A stretch of DNA of 64,000 nt from Acidobacteriota bacterium (GCA_029781975.1 JAKOVQ010000033.1:240157-304156); one strand, 5' to 3'. Numbered from the stretch's first letter, positions 28,449-39,584 are shown. Notes: a model not told the origin generated them from the letters alone. Numbers and translations are program-made.

Positions 28449-28477
28449 GTCCACCGGAAATCGGCCGATTGGTGGAC
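28449..28477. promoter_or_regulatory. nested inverted repeat in glgC/amylase divergent region, candidate operator
   Basis: GTCCACC-GGA-AATCGGCCGATT-GGTGGAC: 7-bp outer arms and a perfect 12-bp inner palindrome. Confidence 0.5.
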
Positions 28478-28582
28478 CCGATTCCGGGAAAGGACGACGT
28501 GAGGGGGACAGGAAGAGGATCTAGAATCACGTGAAGCTAGGAGGCCGGAGCCATCTCTCCCCCGCCCCGTGGAACCTCCCGA

Positions 28583-30139
28583 ATGCCGACGCCACTTCGA
28601 AACGTGACGCTCTGGGCCGCGATCGCGGGGGTCGCGGCCTGCCTCGCCTCCTGCGCGACGCCCCCCCGCCCCGCCCCTCCCGCGGCGGCCCCGGCCGCAT
28701 CTTCGGCCGGGGCTTCGGCCCCGGCGGCGGTCTCCCCTCCCCTCCTCGACGACTGGCGCGACGCCGTCCTCTACTTCGCCCTCGTCGACCGGTTCGCCGA
28801 CGGCGACCCGTCGAACGACGCGGACGTCGACGTGAGGCAGAAGGGGACCTTCCACGGCGGGGACTTCGTGGGGCTGACCGAGCACCTCGACGAGATCGCC
28901 TCCCTCGGGGTGAACGCCCTCTGGATCACCCCCGTCGTCACCAACATCCCGGGCTTCGTGACCGGCGCCGGCTTCCCCGACTGGGCCTACCACGGCTACT
29001 GGGCGGACGACTTCCACTCCCTCGACCGGCGGTTCGGGACCGAGGCCCAGCTGAAGGCCCTCGTCGACGCCTGCCACCGGAAGGGGATCCGCGTCCTCCT
29101 CGACGTGGTCTACAACCACGCCGGGTACGGGTCGCGGTACACCACCGACCCGAGGACGCGCGGGTGGCTCCGGACGACGGAGAAGGGGGACTGCGGGCAG
29201 GACGACGTGACCTCGTGCGTCGCCGGGCTCCCCGACTTCAAGACCGAGGTCCCCGAGGTGGCGGACTACCTGCTGAAGGCGCAGATCGGCTGGGCGAAGG
29301 AGCTCGGCGTCGACGGGTTCCGCCTCGACACGGTCAAGCACGTCTCCCACGACTTCTGGAAGGAGCACCGGAAGCGGACCCGGGCCGAGCTCGGGCCGAG
29401 GTTCTTCCTGCTCGGAGAGGTCTGGGGGGGCGACCCGCAGGTCCTCGACCCCTGGTTCGAGGGGGACGAGCTCGACGCCGGCTTCGACTTCGCCTTCCAG
29501 GGGAGCGCGATCGCGTTCGTCCAGGGGCGCGGGCGGACCGTCGCCTTCGACCGTTACCTGAAGTCCCGCGAGAAGGTCCGGCCGGGCTACCTGATGGCCG
29601 ACTTCCTCTCCTCCCACGACGTCCCGGGCGCCCTCTTCCAGCTCGGGGGCGACGTGAGCCTCTTCCGCCTCGCGGCCGTCCTCCAGATGACGGCCGCCGG
29701 CATCCCCGTCGTCTACTACGGCGAGGAGGTGGGGCGGAAGGGGGGGGACTGGCCCGACAACCGGAGCGACATGCCGTGGGGCGACCGGAGGATCGCGCCC
29801 GGCGCCGGCGTCCCGCGCGACGAGGGGCTCCGCGCCGACTACGTGAAGCTGATCGCGATCCGCGAGGCCCACCCCGCCCTGAGGCGGGGGACGCACGAGG
29901 GGCTCGTCACCGACGGGGACGGCTACGTCTTCGTCCGGCGCGACCCCGCGTCGAAGGACGCCGTGGTCGTCTGCGTGAACCGGGGCGCCGCGCCCGTCGG
30001 CGTCACCTTCCCCGCCCCCGCCGAGTGGGGCGGCGCCAAGCCGGTGGAGCTCTTCTCCGGCGCTCCCGTCCCGGCCGCGGCCGGGACGGTCACGCTCGAG
30101 CTGCCCGCTCACGGCTTCCGGATCCTGGCGGCCCGCTGA
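28583..30139 (+). CDS. GH13 alpha-amylase family lipoprotein
   Basis: Lipobox-like LASC; YFALVDRFADGDPSND; LLDVVYNHAGYGS; GVDGFRLDTVKH; LLGEVWGGD; FLSSHDVPG. Confidence 0.9.
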   Translation: MPTPLRNVTLWAAIAGVAACLASCATPPRPAPPAAAPAASSAGASAPAAVSPPLLDDWRDAVLYFALVDRFADGDPSNDADVDVRQKGTFHGGDFVGLTEHLDEIASLGVNALWITPVVTNIPGFVTGAGFPDWAYHGYWADDFHSLDRRFGTEAQLKALVDACHRKGIRVLLDVVYNHAGYGSRYTTDPRTRGWLRTTEKGDCGQDDVTSCVAGLPDFKTEVPEVADYLLKAQIGWAKELGVDGFRLDTVKHVSHDFWKEHRKRTRAELGPRFFLLGEVWGGDPQVLDPWFEGDELDAGFDFAFQGSAIAFVQGRGRTVAFDRYLKSREKVRPGYLMADFLSSHDVPGALFQLGGDVSLFRLAAVLQMTAAGIPVVYYGEEVGRKGGDWPDNRSDMPWGDRRIAPGAGVPRDEGLRADYVKLIAIREAHPALRRGTHEGLVTDGDGYVFVRRDPASKDAVVVCVNRGAAPVGVTFPAPAEWGGAKPVELFSGAPVPAAAGTVTLELPAHGFRILAAR

Positions 30140-30156
30140 ACGGAGGGACCAGAGAG

Positions 30157-31254
<1,098 letters not shown>

Positions 31255-31273
31255 ACCCGAACCGGAGGCACCG

Positions 31274-32500
31274 ATGAAGCTCACGCCCCGTCTCTCCCTC
31301 GCGGCGGTCGCCGCGCTCGCCGCCTCGCTCGCCGCCCCGGCCCTCGCCCAGAAGGAGATCGTCGTCTGGCACGCGTACCGCGCCGAGGAGAAGGCCGCGC
31401 TGGAGAAGGTCGTCGCGGCCTACAACCAGGCGAACGCCGCCAAGGGGATCAAGGTCACGACGCTGGCCGTCCCCTACGACGCCTTCGCCGACAAGATCAC
31501 CGCCGCCGTCCCCCGCGGCAAGGGGCCCGACGTCTTCATCTACGCCCAGGACCGCCTCGGAGGCTGGATCGAGGCGGGGAACACGGTCGAGCCGATCGAC
31601 TTCTTCCTCGACAAGGCGACGAAGGACCGCTTCATCCCGACGACGATGGAGGCGATGACCTACCGCGGGACGGTCTGGGGCCTGCCGCTCGACTACAAGG
31701 TCATCACGATGATCTACAACAAGAAGCTGGTCCCGGTCCCGCCGAAGACCTCGAAGGAGCTCGTGGCGGTCGCCCGGAAGCTGACGGACAAGAAGGCCGG
31801 GCGCTTCGGGCTGGCCTACTCGTACTCCGACTACTACTACCACGCGGCGCTCCAGAACGGCTTCGGCGGACGGGTCTTCGACCCGGGCCCCAAGCCCGTC
31901 CTGAACGCGCCGGAGAACGTCAAGGCGATGGAGCTCCTGATGCGCTGGCTCGACACGGACGGGATCCTCCCGGCCGAGCCGTCGACGGCGCTCATCACCT
32001 CGCTCTTCAACGACGGGAGGGCGGCGATCGTCTTCTCGGGGCCCTGGTTCCTGGGGGAGATCGCCAAGGGGATCGACTACGCCCTCGCCCCGCTCCCGAC
32101 GCTCGACGAGGCGGGCGGCAAGCCGATGCGTCCCTGGATGACCGTCGAGGGCGTCTTCGTGACCGCGCAGTCGAAGAACAAGGACGCCGCGTACGACTTC
32201 GCCAAGGTCCTCACCGACACCCCGGCGGCGCGGGTGATGGCGCTCGAGGGACGGCAGACCCCCGCGAACAAGGCGGTCTACGACGACCCGGCGGTCGCGA
32301 AGGACCCGATCCTCTCGGCCTTCCGCAAGCAGGTCGAGGTGGCGATCCCGATGCCGAACCTGCCGGAGATGACGATGGTCTGGTCGCCGGCCACGACGGC
32401 GATGAACACGATCGTCAAGAAATCGGCCACGCCCAAGGCGGCCCTCGACGCCGCCGAGAAGGCGGTCCTCCGGGACGTGGCGGGCCTGAGGAAGAGGTAA
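31274..32500 (+). CDS. malE: maltose/maltodextrin ABC substrate-binding protein
   Basis: Signal peptide; EIVVWHAYRAEEKAALEKVV; FSGPWFLGEI; ARVMALEGRQTPANKAVYDD. Confidence 0.85.
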   Translation: MKLTPRLSLAAVAALAASLAAPALAQKEIVVWHAYRAEEKAALEKVVAAYNQANAAKGIKVTTLAVPYDAFADKITAAVPRGKGPDVFIYAQDRLGGWIEAGNTVEPIDFFLDKATKDRFIPTTMEAMTYRGTVWGLPLDYKVITMIYNKKLVPVPPKTSKELVAVARKLTDKKAGRFGLAYSYSDYYYHAALQNGFGGRVFDPGPKPVLNAPENVKAMELLMRWLDTDGILPAEPSTALITSLFNDGRAAIVFSGPWFLGEIAKGIDYALAPLPTLDEAGGKPMRPWMTVEGVFVTAQSKNKDAAYDFAKVLTDTPAARVMALEGRQTPANKAVYDDPAVAKDPILSAFRKQVEVAIPMPNLPEMTMVWSPATTAMNTIVKKSATPKAALDAAEKAVLRDVAGLRKR

Positions 32501-32501
32501 C

Positions 32502-34475
32502 GTGAGCGCCCGGGCCGGCGACGCCCCGGAGCGGCCCCCCTCGCATCGCCTGCGGTTCGCGGTCGGCCTCCTCGTCGCGTCGGCGCTCGCCGTGGGCGTG
32601 GGGTACCGCCTCCTCGACGGGGCCCTCGCCCAGGGCGCCCGGAGCGCCGAGGACCGGCGGGCGAACGTCGCCATCCGGGCCCTCGCCGAGGTCGTCGATC
32701 GCGCCGGCGTCACCGGCGACGCCGTCCGCGCGGCCGTCGCGGCGTGGGCGAAGGACCACCCCCAGCAGGCGGCGATCAAGGTCGTCGCCTTCGACGGCCT
32801 CTCGCTCGAGGCCTCGACCGACCCCGCCGACACCGGCGACGAGGCCGCGCCGCGGCGCCTCCGGCGGGAGGAGAAGGACCTCTACGACCGGGGCCAGCGC
32901 CTGCGGGCGGCCGTCGAGACCAACCGGGCCGAGGGGGCCTCCCGCAAGGACGAGGTCGAGCGGGCCCGCCTCGCCGACGGGAGCCTCTCGATCGCGGCGC
33001 CCCTGGAGAAGGACGGCGCGGTCGTCGGCCTCGTCCAGGTGCAGCGGCGGCCCCCGCCGCCCGTGAAGCCCCCCTCCTGGCTGACGGCGCTCAGCTACGT
33101 CGCCGTCCCGGTCGCCGTCTTCCTCCTGGCCGGCCTCGTCGTCGGGGAGCGCCGGGCCGTCCTCGGGGTCCTCGCCGTCGTCCTCCTCGCCGGCACCGTC
33201 TGGGGCTACGGCGCACAGTCCGCCGCGAAGCTCGAGCGGGGCCGCCGCGCGGTGGAGGAGGGGATCGCCGGGATCGTCCGGGACGAGGGGGCGAAGGCCT
33301 CCGCGATCCTCGCCAGCCTCTCTCTCCCGGCCGAGCCCCCGCTCGACCCGGCCCGCTGGGACGCCGACGCGTTCCGCAGGCCCTACGGCGTGGTCCGCTC
33401 CGACGGGAGCGTCGACGAGGCGAAGGTCGCCGCCTCGGCGGCCCGGGACCGGACGGCCGTCCGCAACGCCCTCCTCCTCGTCGGCGGCGTCTCCCTCGCC
33501 GTCCTCCTCTTCGTCGGCCTCGGCGGGGCGTCCGCCTTCGTCCGGACGGTCCGGACGAACCGCGTGGCCTACACCTACGTCCTCCCGGCGATGGCCGGAA
33601 TGGTCGTCCTCGTCTTCTTCCCGTTCCTCTACGGGATCGCCATCTCGTTCACCGACTCGACGATCTACAACACGAACGCGCCCCTCACCGACATCTGGGT
33701 CGGGTTCAAGAACTACGTCTCGATCCTCTCGGACTTCCACGTCGCCACCCGCGACGCCGACGGCACCCTCGTCTTCAACTACCTGAACTTCTACTGGACG
33801 CTCTGGGTGACGGTCGCCTGGACCGTCACCAACGTCACGATCGGCGTGACCGTGGGGCTCTTCCTCGCGCTCGTCCTGAACACCAAGGGCCTCGCCCTGA
33901 AGCCGGTCTACCGGGTCCTCCTCATCCTCCCCTGGGCCATGCCGAACTACATCACGGCGCTCATCTGGAAGGGGATGTTCCACCAGCAGTTCGGGGTCGT
34001 GAACCAGGTGATCCAGATCTTCGGGGGCTCGCCGGTCTCGTGGTTCGAGACCCCCTTCACGTCGTTCCTGACCGCCCTCGCGACGAACGGCTGGCTCAGC
34101 TTCCCGTTCATGATGGTCGTCTCCCTGGGCGCCCTCCAGTCGATCCCGTCCGACCTCTACGAGGCGGCGCGCGTGGACGGGGCGTCGCGCTGGCAGCAGT
34201 TCACCGGCATCACGCTCCCGTCGCTCAAGCCCGCCCTCGTCCCGGCGATCATCCTGTCGGTCGTCTGGACCTTCAACATGTTCAACATCATCTACCTCGT
34301 CACGCAGGGCGAGCCCGGGGGGTCGACAGAGATCCTGATCACCCAGGCGTACAAGTTCGCGTTCGAGAAGTACCGCTACGGCTACGCGGCGGCCTACTCG
34401 ACGGTCATCTTCGGCATCCTGGTCGTCTACGGGACGTTCCAGAACCGGGTCACCAGGGCCACGGAGGGCATCTGA
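32502..34475 (+). CDS. malF: maltose ABC permease MalF-like with ~350-aa N-terminal extension (TM plus Cache-like segments)
   Basis: C-terminal half typical MalF (EAARVDGASRWQQFTGITLPSLKPALVPA); N-terminal half has additional TM helices and soluble segments. Confidence 0.85.
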   Translation: MSARAGDAPERPPSHRLRFAVGLLVASALAVGVGYRLLDGALAQGARSAEDRRANVAIRALAEVVDRAGVTGDAVRAAVAAWAKDHPQQAAIKVVAFDGLSLEASTDPADTGDEAAPRRLRREEKDLYDRGQRLRAAVETNRAEGASRKDEVERARLADGSLSIAAPLEKDGAVVGLVQVQRRPPPPVKPPSWLTALSYVAVPVAVFLLAGLVVGERRAVLGVLAVVLLAGTVWGYGAQSAAKLERGRRAVEEGIAGIVRDEGAKASAILASLSLPAEPPLDPARWDADAFRRPYGVVRSDGSVDEAKVAASAARDRTAVRNALLLVGGVSLAVLLFVGLGGASAFVRTVRTNRVAYTYVLPAMAGMVVLVFFPFLYGIAISFTDSTIYNTNAPLTDIWVGFKNYVSILSDFHVATRDADGTLVFNYLNFYWTLWVTVAWTVTNVTIGVTVGLFLALVLNTKGLALKPVYRVLLILPWAMPNYITALIWKGMFHQQFGVVNQVIQIFGGSPVSWFETPFTSFLTALATNGWLSFPFMMVVSLGALQSIPSDLYEAARVDGASRWQQFTGITLPSLKPALVPAIILSVVWTFNMFNIIYLVTQGEPGGSTEILITQAYKFAFEKYRYGYAAAYSTVIFGILVVYGTFQNRVTRATEGI

Positions 34476-35359
34476 TGAGGAGCCGCGCGGGCGAGGACGA
34501 GTTCCCCCACCTCCCCCTCCACCTCGTGCTGGTCCTCGCGACCCTGGTGGCCGTCTACCCGGTCCTCTGGGTCTTCACGATCGCCCTCTCCGGGCAGCAG
34601 AGCCTCGCCATCGCGGACCTCCCCTCCGACCCGACCGTGTGGGACCGGCTGCGCGCCATCGTCCCCTGGCCCAAGACGGTCACCCTGTCCAACTTCACCT
34701 CGGTCGTCACGGACCAGCCGTTCGCGCAGTGGATGCTCAACAGCGCGATCGTCGCGATCCTCACGACGATCGTCGGGGTCTTCCTGGCGTGCACGGCGGC
34801 CTACGCCTTCGCCCGCTTCCGCTTCCCGGGCCGCCAGGCCGGGATGATGTCCTTCCTCGTCTCCCAGATGTTCCCCGGGACCCTGATGCTCATCCCGCTC
34901 TACATCATCCTCGTCAAGTGGCTGAACCTCGGGAGCTCGCGGATCGGGCTGATCCTCGTCTACGCCACGACCGCCATCCCCTTCTGCGTCTGGATGCTGA
35001 AGGGCTACTTCGACACGATCCCGAAGGAGCTCGAGGAGGCCGCCGTCATCGACGGCGCCACCCCGAGCACGATCTTCTGGCGGATCGTCCTGCCGCTCGC
35101 CAAGCCCGCCGTCGCGGTCACCGCGCTCTTCTCGTTCATGACCGGGTGGAACGAGTTCATCATCGCCGCCACCGTCATGGACAAGGAGACGATGTACACG
35201 GCGCCGGTCGGCCTCCGCTTCTTCGTGGGCGGCTTCTCCCAGCAGTGGGGCTACTTCGCCGCCGGCGCGATCATCGTCTCGATCCCCGTCGTCGCCCTCT
35301 TCCTCTTCCTGCAGAAGTACCTGGTTTCCGGCCTGACGGCCGGGAGCGTCAAGGGCTGA
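34475..35359 (+). CDS. malG: maltose ABC permease MalG
   Basis: EEAAVIDGATPSTIFWRIVLPLAKPAVAV; TGATG overlap with malF. Confidence 0.88.
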   Translation: MRSRAGEDEFPHLPLHLVLVLATLVAVYPVLWVFTIALSGQQSLAIADLPSDPTVWDRLRAIVPWPKTVTLSNFTSVVTDQPFAQWMLNSAIVAILTTIVGVFLACTAAYAFARFRFPGRQAGMMSFLVSQMFPGTLMLIPLYIILVKWLNLGSSRIGLILVYATTAIPFCVWMLKGYFDTIPKELEEAAVIDGATPSTIFWRIVLPLAKPAVAVTALFSFMTGWNEFIIAATVMDKETMYTAPVGLRFFVGGFSQQWGYFAAGAIIVSIPVVALFLFLQKYLVSGLTAGSVKG

Positions 35360-35385
35360 CAACCTCGACAAGAAGGAGGTATTCG

Positions 35386-36198
35386 ATGATGAGATTCTTC
35401 CGTCACGCCGTCCTCGGCCTCGTCGCCGCGGCGGTCCTCGCCGGCCCCGTCCTCGCCCAGGAGGTCAGCTTCAAGGACCCGACGGGCGACGACAAGGGGA
35501 ACGGCAAGTACGTCTACCCGACCGACAAGGTCTACACCGCCGGCTCGTTCGACCTCACGGGCTTCCGGATGAAGGTCTCGGGCGACAAGGCCGAGTTCTC
35601 GGTCGACGTCAACTCGAGGCTCGAGGACCCGTGGGGGATGGGCGTCGGCTTCTCCGTCCAGATGGTCTTCATCTTCATCCAGACGGGCGACACCGAGGAC
35701 CGCTTCACGAAGGGGCTTCCCGGCCTGAACGTCGAGTTCGCGCCCGCGGACGCCTGGAACAAGTGCGTCATCCTCTCGCCGCAGCCCCAGAACCGGGTCG
35801 TGACGGAGGTCGAGTCGAAGGCCCCCTGGGCCAAGGGCGCCGTCGTCGTCCCGGTGAGGACCCGCGGCGCCGGCCGGACGATCTCCGGCACGGTCCCCCT
35901 CAAGGACCTCGGCACCGGCGACCCGACCAAGTGGGGCTTCCAGGTCCTGATGCAGTCGAACGAGGGCTTCCCCGACAAGGGCGACCTCCTGACCCGGAAG
36001 GTCAACGAGTACGAGGGGCAGCACCGCTTCGGCGGCGGCACCGACACCGACTGCGACCCGCACGTCATGGACCTCCTCGCCGGCAAGGGGACCGGGGACA
36101 AGAGCGAGATCGAAGAGCAGTACAAGATGCTCTCCTACGAGTGCAACCCCGACGGGACGGCCAAGAAGATGGCCACCCTCACGATGGTCCGCAAGTGA
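35386..36198 (+). CDS. secreted glucodextranase-type DOMON-like domain protein
   Basis: Signal peptide; VSFKDPTGDDKGNGKYVYPTDKVYTAGSFDLTGF; AWNKCVILSPQP; preceded by AAGGAGG RBS. Confidence 0.75.
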   Translation: MMRFFRHAVLGLVAAAVLAGPVLAQEVSFKDPTGDDKGNGKYVYPTDKVYTAGSFDLTGFRMKVSGDKAEFSVDVNSRLEDPWGMGVGFSVQMVFIFIQTGDTEDRFTKGLPGLNVEFAPADAWNKCVILSPQPQNRVVTEVESKAPWAKGAVVVPVRTRGAGRTISGTVPLKDLGTGDPTKWGFQVLMQSNEGFPDKGDLLTRKVNEYEGQHRFGGGTDTDCDPHVMDLLAGKGTGDKSEIEEQYKMLSYECNPDGTAKKMATLTMVRK

Positions 36199-36243
36199 CG
36201 CGGCCCGTCCGAATCTGAATCCGTTTCATTTGGAGGAACCTGC

Positions 36244-38448
36244 ATGCGCGCCAAGCACACCATCGCCCTCCTGGCGGTCGCCGCGCTCCTGATCCCGGCC
36301 GCGGCGCTCGCCCAGCAGGGCCCACAGTTCACCCTCGGAGGGACGACCTACACGAAGTGGCTCTGGGGCAACCAGCGCTACCAGGGCGCCCTCTACAACT
36401 TCAAGGACGCCCCCGGGGAGGGGTACGGCGACAACGGCCAGGGGACCGAGATCGAGCTCCTCCTCAACGCCAAGGTCTCGAAGGCCGTCGAGGTGAAGGC
36501 CCGCCTCCACAGCCGCTTCTACCAGAACTTCTGGACGAACGGCGGCGGCTGGGGCAACCCGTCGGGCGGCACCGACTGCTCCGGGTCCGGCGACTCCGTC
36601 GGCTGCGGCGAGTTCGACCCGCGGTCCAACCAGTACGTGAAGCTCCGCGGCGTCACGGTGACGCTGACCCCCGGCTACAAGTGGATCGACTCGGCGACGA
36701 TCGGCTCCAACGACTGGGGGATGTTCGATCCCTTCGTCGTCGGCCGGATGCGCTACATCGACCGGGACAACGTCTCCGGGCTCCTGTTCCAGGGCTCGGC
36801 GCTCGACCGGACCCTGACCTGGGACGCCGCCCGGATCTCGCTCTACCGGCTCTTCGCCGGCCCGAGCTACACCACCGGCAACTTCCACGCGGCCGACGGC
36901 GGCTACGTGGGCCAGCTCCACTACACGCCGAGCTCGACGTGGGACGCCGGCGCCCTCGTCGAGTGGACGAACGACATCGAGGTCGATCCGAACGACAACA
37001 ACTGGGACAACGGCCGGAACACCACGACGCGGTTCCGCAACACGGTCGCCGGGATCAAGCTCGGGGTCCACCCGAGCGCCGGCTTCGACGCCCGCGCCGC
37101 CTGGTACTACTCGACCTACGACTCGGTCCCGATCGCCGGGGCCCCGGCCAACTTCGGGATCAACGGCTACTCGCCGGTCCCGGCCGGCCAGCACTCCGAC
37201 TGGAGCGGGAAGGTCGACGTCGACCTCCTCAACCTGGGCGGGGGCGGCTTCTCGGTCAACCTCGAGGGGTTCCACATCGGGGCCGAGTACGCCTCCATCC
37301 TGGCGGCCCGCCGCGAGTCCGACGTCCTCCTCACCGAGGGGCACGACTCGACGTGGGCCCTGCCCGGGCCGAACAACGCCGCCTACGGCGTCTTCGGCGG
37401 CAGCGGCAACCGGTCGATCATCGGCTACGGCGGCTGGGAGGGGAACGCCCAGCAGCTCGCGACCGTCAACATCGACAACCAGTTCACCGACTTCAACGAG
37501 CCGATGGCCGAGACGGCGATCGGGTGGGAAGGGATCACGATCGTCCCGACCTTCCAGTCGGGCGCGCTCGACATGTCGGCCGAGTACAGCTACATCACCT
37601 ACGACACGAACTGGCAGGCGTGGGGCGACGACAGCCGGTCGATCACGAACAGCCTCTACCCCGCGATGGACACCCAGACCGGGCTCGGGAGCTACCGCTC
37701 CGCCTACGCTCCCTTCCAGGACAAGACGACCCACATCGCCCTCGTCAAGGGGAAGTACGTCATCGACGCCGGGAAGGGGATCGACGTCTTCGGGAAGATC
37801 AAGTACATCAAGGAGACCGACAACCGCCTCAACGAGGCGCGCTACCTCCCCTACGCGGCGGGCGACTGCTCGACCTCGGGGACCCTCGAGTGCAAGGGGG
37901 TCAAGAACTACTACTCGCCCGGCAACTCCACGGCCGACTACTACTCGAACCCGCCCGTCATCACGGTGAACGGCGTCACCGGCTACAAGTGGAAGCCGTT
38001 CGACAGCGTCTCCGACGACGACCGCGACCTGAAGTACTGGATGGTCAACCTCGGCCTCGGCTACCAGCTGACGAGCGACCTCTACGCCTCGGCCGAGTAC
38101 GTCCACTTCGACGCCGACCTGCAGGACGGCAACACGGCCTTCCAGGCCTACAACCTGATGGAGATGGCGTCGGGCAAGCACCTGAAGAACCAGGTCATCG
38201 TCAAGGCCCGCTACACGCTCGGCGGCCTCTCCGAGTGCGGCATCGTCTACGAGTACAACTACGGCACGTTCGACCCGGACTTCGGCGGCGGCTTCGTCGT
38301 CCAGTACGCCGACCAGGACACCGCCAACAACGTGAAGGTGCCGGTCGGCTCGCCGGGCTTCGCCGGCCGCTACGGGAACTGGAACAGCCTCCTGAAGCGC
38401 GACTTCGACCAGCAGCGCCTCAAGGCCTACCTCAAGATCCTCTTCTAG
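36244..38448 (+). CDS. outer-membrane beta-barrel/porin-like protein
   Basis: Signal peptide, alternating aromatic beta-strands throughout, terminal phenylalanine (LKAYLKILF) typical of OMP beta-signal. Confidence 0.78.
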   Translation: MRAKHTIALLAVAALLIPAAALAQQGPQFTLGGTTYTKWLWGNQRYQGALYNFKDAPGEGYGDNGQGTEIELLLNAKVSKAVEVKARLHSRFYQNFWTNGGGWGNPSGGTDCSGSGDSVGCGEFDPRSNQYVKLRGVTVTLTPGYKWIDSATIGSNDWGMFDPFVVGRMRYIDRDNVSGLLFQGSALDRTLTWDAARISLYRLFAGPSYTTGNFHAADGGYVGQLHYTPSSTWDAGALVEWTNDIEVDPNDNNWDNGRNTTTRFRNTVAGIKLGVHPSAGFDARAAWYYSTYDSVPIAGAPANFGINGYSPVPAGQHSDWSGKVDVDLLNLGGGGFSVNLEGFHIGAEYASILAARRESDVLLTEGHDSTWALPGPNNAAYGVFGGSGNRSIIGYGGWEGNAQQLATVNIDNQFTDFNEPMAETAIGWEGITIVPTFQSGALDMSAEYSYITYDTNWQAWGDDSRSITNSLYPAMDTQTGLGSYRSAYAPFQDKTTHIALVKGKYVIDAGKGIDVFGKIKYIKETDNRLNEARYLPYAAGDCSTSGTLECKGVKNYYSPGNSTADYYSNPPVITVNGVTGYKWKPFDSVSDDDRDLKYWMVNLGLGYQLTSDLYASAEYVHFDADLQDGNTAFQAYNLMEMASGKHLKNQVIVKARYTLGGLSECGIVYEYNYGTFDPDFGGGFVVQYADQDTANNVKVPVGSPGFAGRYGNWNSLLKRDFDQQRLKAYLKILF

Positions 38449-38479
38449 GCCGTCCCGCCCCGCGAGGGGCTTCCGCGAG

Positions 38480-38505
38480 GGCCCGGCGGCGTCCGCCGCC
38501 GGGCC
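38480..38505. terminator. hairpin downstream of barrel gene
   Basis: GGCCCGGCGGC (38480-38490) / GCCGCCGGGCC (38495-38505) followed by TTCCCCTTTC. Confidence 0.6.
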
Positions 38506-38546
38506 TTCCCCTTTCGCCCCGCCCCGGGGACGAGGAGAATCGCCCC

Positions 38547-39584
38547 ATGACCGACGCCCGCCGCGCCCCGAGCCTCCGCCCGCTCCACGCCGCCCTCCTC
38601 GCGGCCGTCGCGCTCCTCGCCGTCGCGGCGCCCGCCGCGGCCCGGGCCGCCGACGACCGGGTGATCTTCCGGCTGACGGACCCCCTCGGGGACGACCACG
38701 GCGACGGCTCGCTCCGCTACCCCCGGAGCAACGACCTGAAGCGCGGCGACCTCGACATCGCCTCCTTCTCCGCCCGCGAGGAGAAGGGGGGGACCTTCTT
38801 CGAGGTGACCTTCGCGCGGCGGATCCGCAGGACGGAGCCGCGCGCGATCGACGAGGGGGCGACGCTCCTGACCGACGTCGCCCGCCTCGGCTTCTACACC
38901 TTCAACGTCGACGTCTACGTCGACACCGACCGCAAGCCGGGCTCGGGGAACGTCCAGCTCCTGCCCGGCCGCCTCGCCGAGCTCCAGCCGGAGTACGCCT
39001 GGGAGAAGTGCATCGCGCTCACGCCCCGGCCCTGGGACGCAGGCGACGAGACGAAGCGGATCCTGACCCGCCGCCAGCGGATGGAGGAGCTGAAGGCGCG
39101 CGGCGGCAAGGAGAAGCTCCCGAGGGAGACCGCCCAGGAGATCTCGGCCGAGGTCAACCGCCTCGTCGACGAGAAGGTCTTCTTCCCGACCGTCGTCCAG
39201 GTCAACGGGCCGACGGTCCGCTTCTTCGTCCCGGCCTCGTTCCTCGGCGGGCCCGCGAGGCCCGAGTGGGCCTACGTGGTCTTCGTCACCGGGGCCGACA
39301 TCCTCCAGAAGCTCGACCTCGCCAGCCTCCTGGGGATCGACAAGAAGGCCGCGCTGCCGGGCCCCTACCTGATCCCCGTCGCCTACGGCTCCTGGGAGAA
39401 CAAGTTCGGCACCGACACGATCGACGAGCTCCTCCCGCCGATCGTCGACCTCGTCGTCCCGCCGGGGGCGTCGCAGGAGAAGCTCCTCGGGAGCTCGGAC
39501 CCGGAGACGGACACCCCCGTGCGCCTCCCCGGGGTGGTCCCGGCCGACCTCCCGCCGGCGGGCGCGGCGGGGAAGGCTAGGTAG
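38547..39584 (+). CDS. second secreted glucodextranase-type DOMON-like protein, paralogue of 35386-36198
   Basis: FRLTDPLGDDHGDGSLRYPRSNDLKRGDLDIASF; AWEKCIALTPRP; same layout as the upstream protein. Confidence 0.72.
   Translation: MTDARRAPSLRPLHAALLAAVALLAVAAPAAARAADDRVIFRLTDPLGDDHGDGSLRYPRSNDLKRGDLDIASFSAREEKGGTFFEVTFARRIRRTEPRAIDEGATLLTDVARLGFYTFNVDVYVDTDRKPGSGNVQLLPGRLAELQPEYAWEKCIALTPRPWDAGDETKRILTRRQRMEELKARGGKEKLPRETAQEISAEVNRLVDEKVFFPTVVQVNGPTVRFFVPASFLGGPARPEWAYVVFVTGADILQKLDLASLLGIDKKAALPGPYLIPVAYGSWENKFGTDTIDELLPPIVDLVVPPGASQEKLLGSSDPETDTPVRLPGVVPADLPPAGAAGKAR

Noticed and set aside
36226-38181. 651-aa reverse ORF opposite the outer-membrane barrel
   Set aside because: V/E/D/R-rich shadow; the + strand has a signal peptide and barrel.
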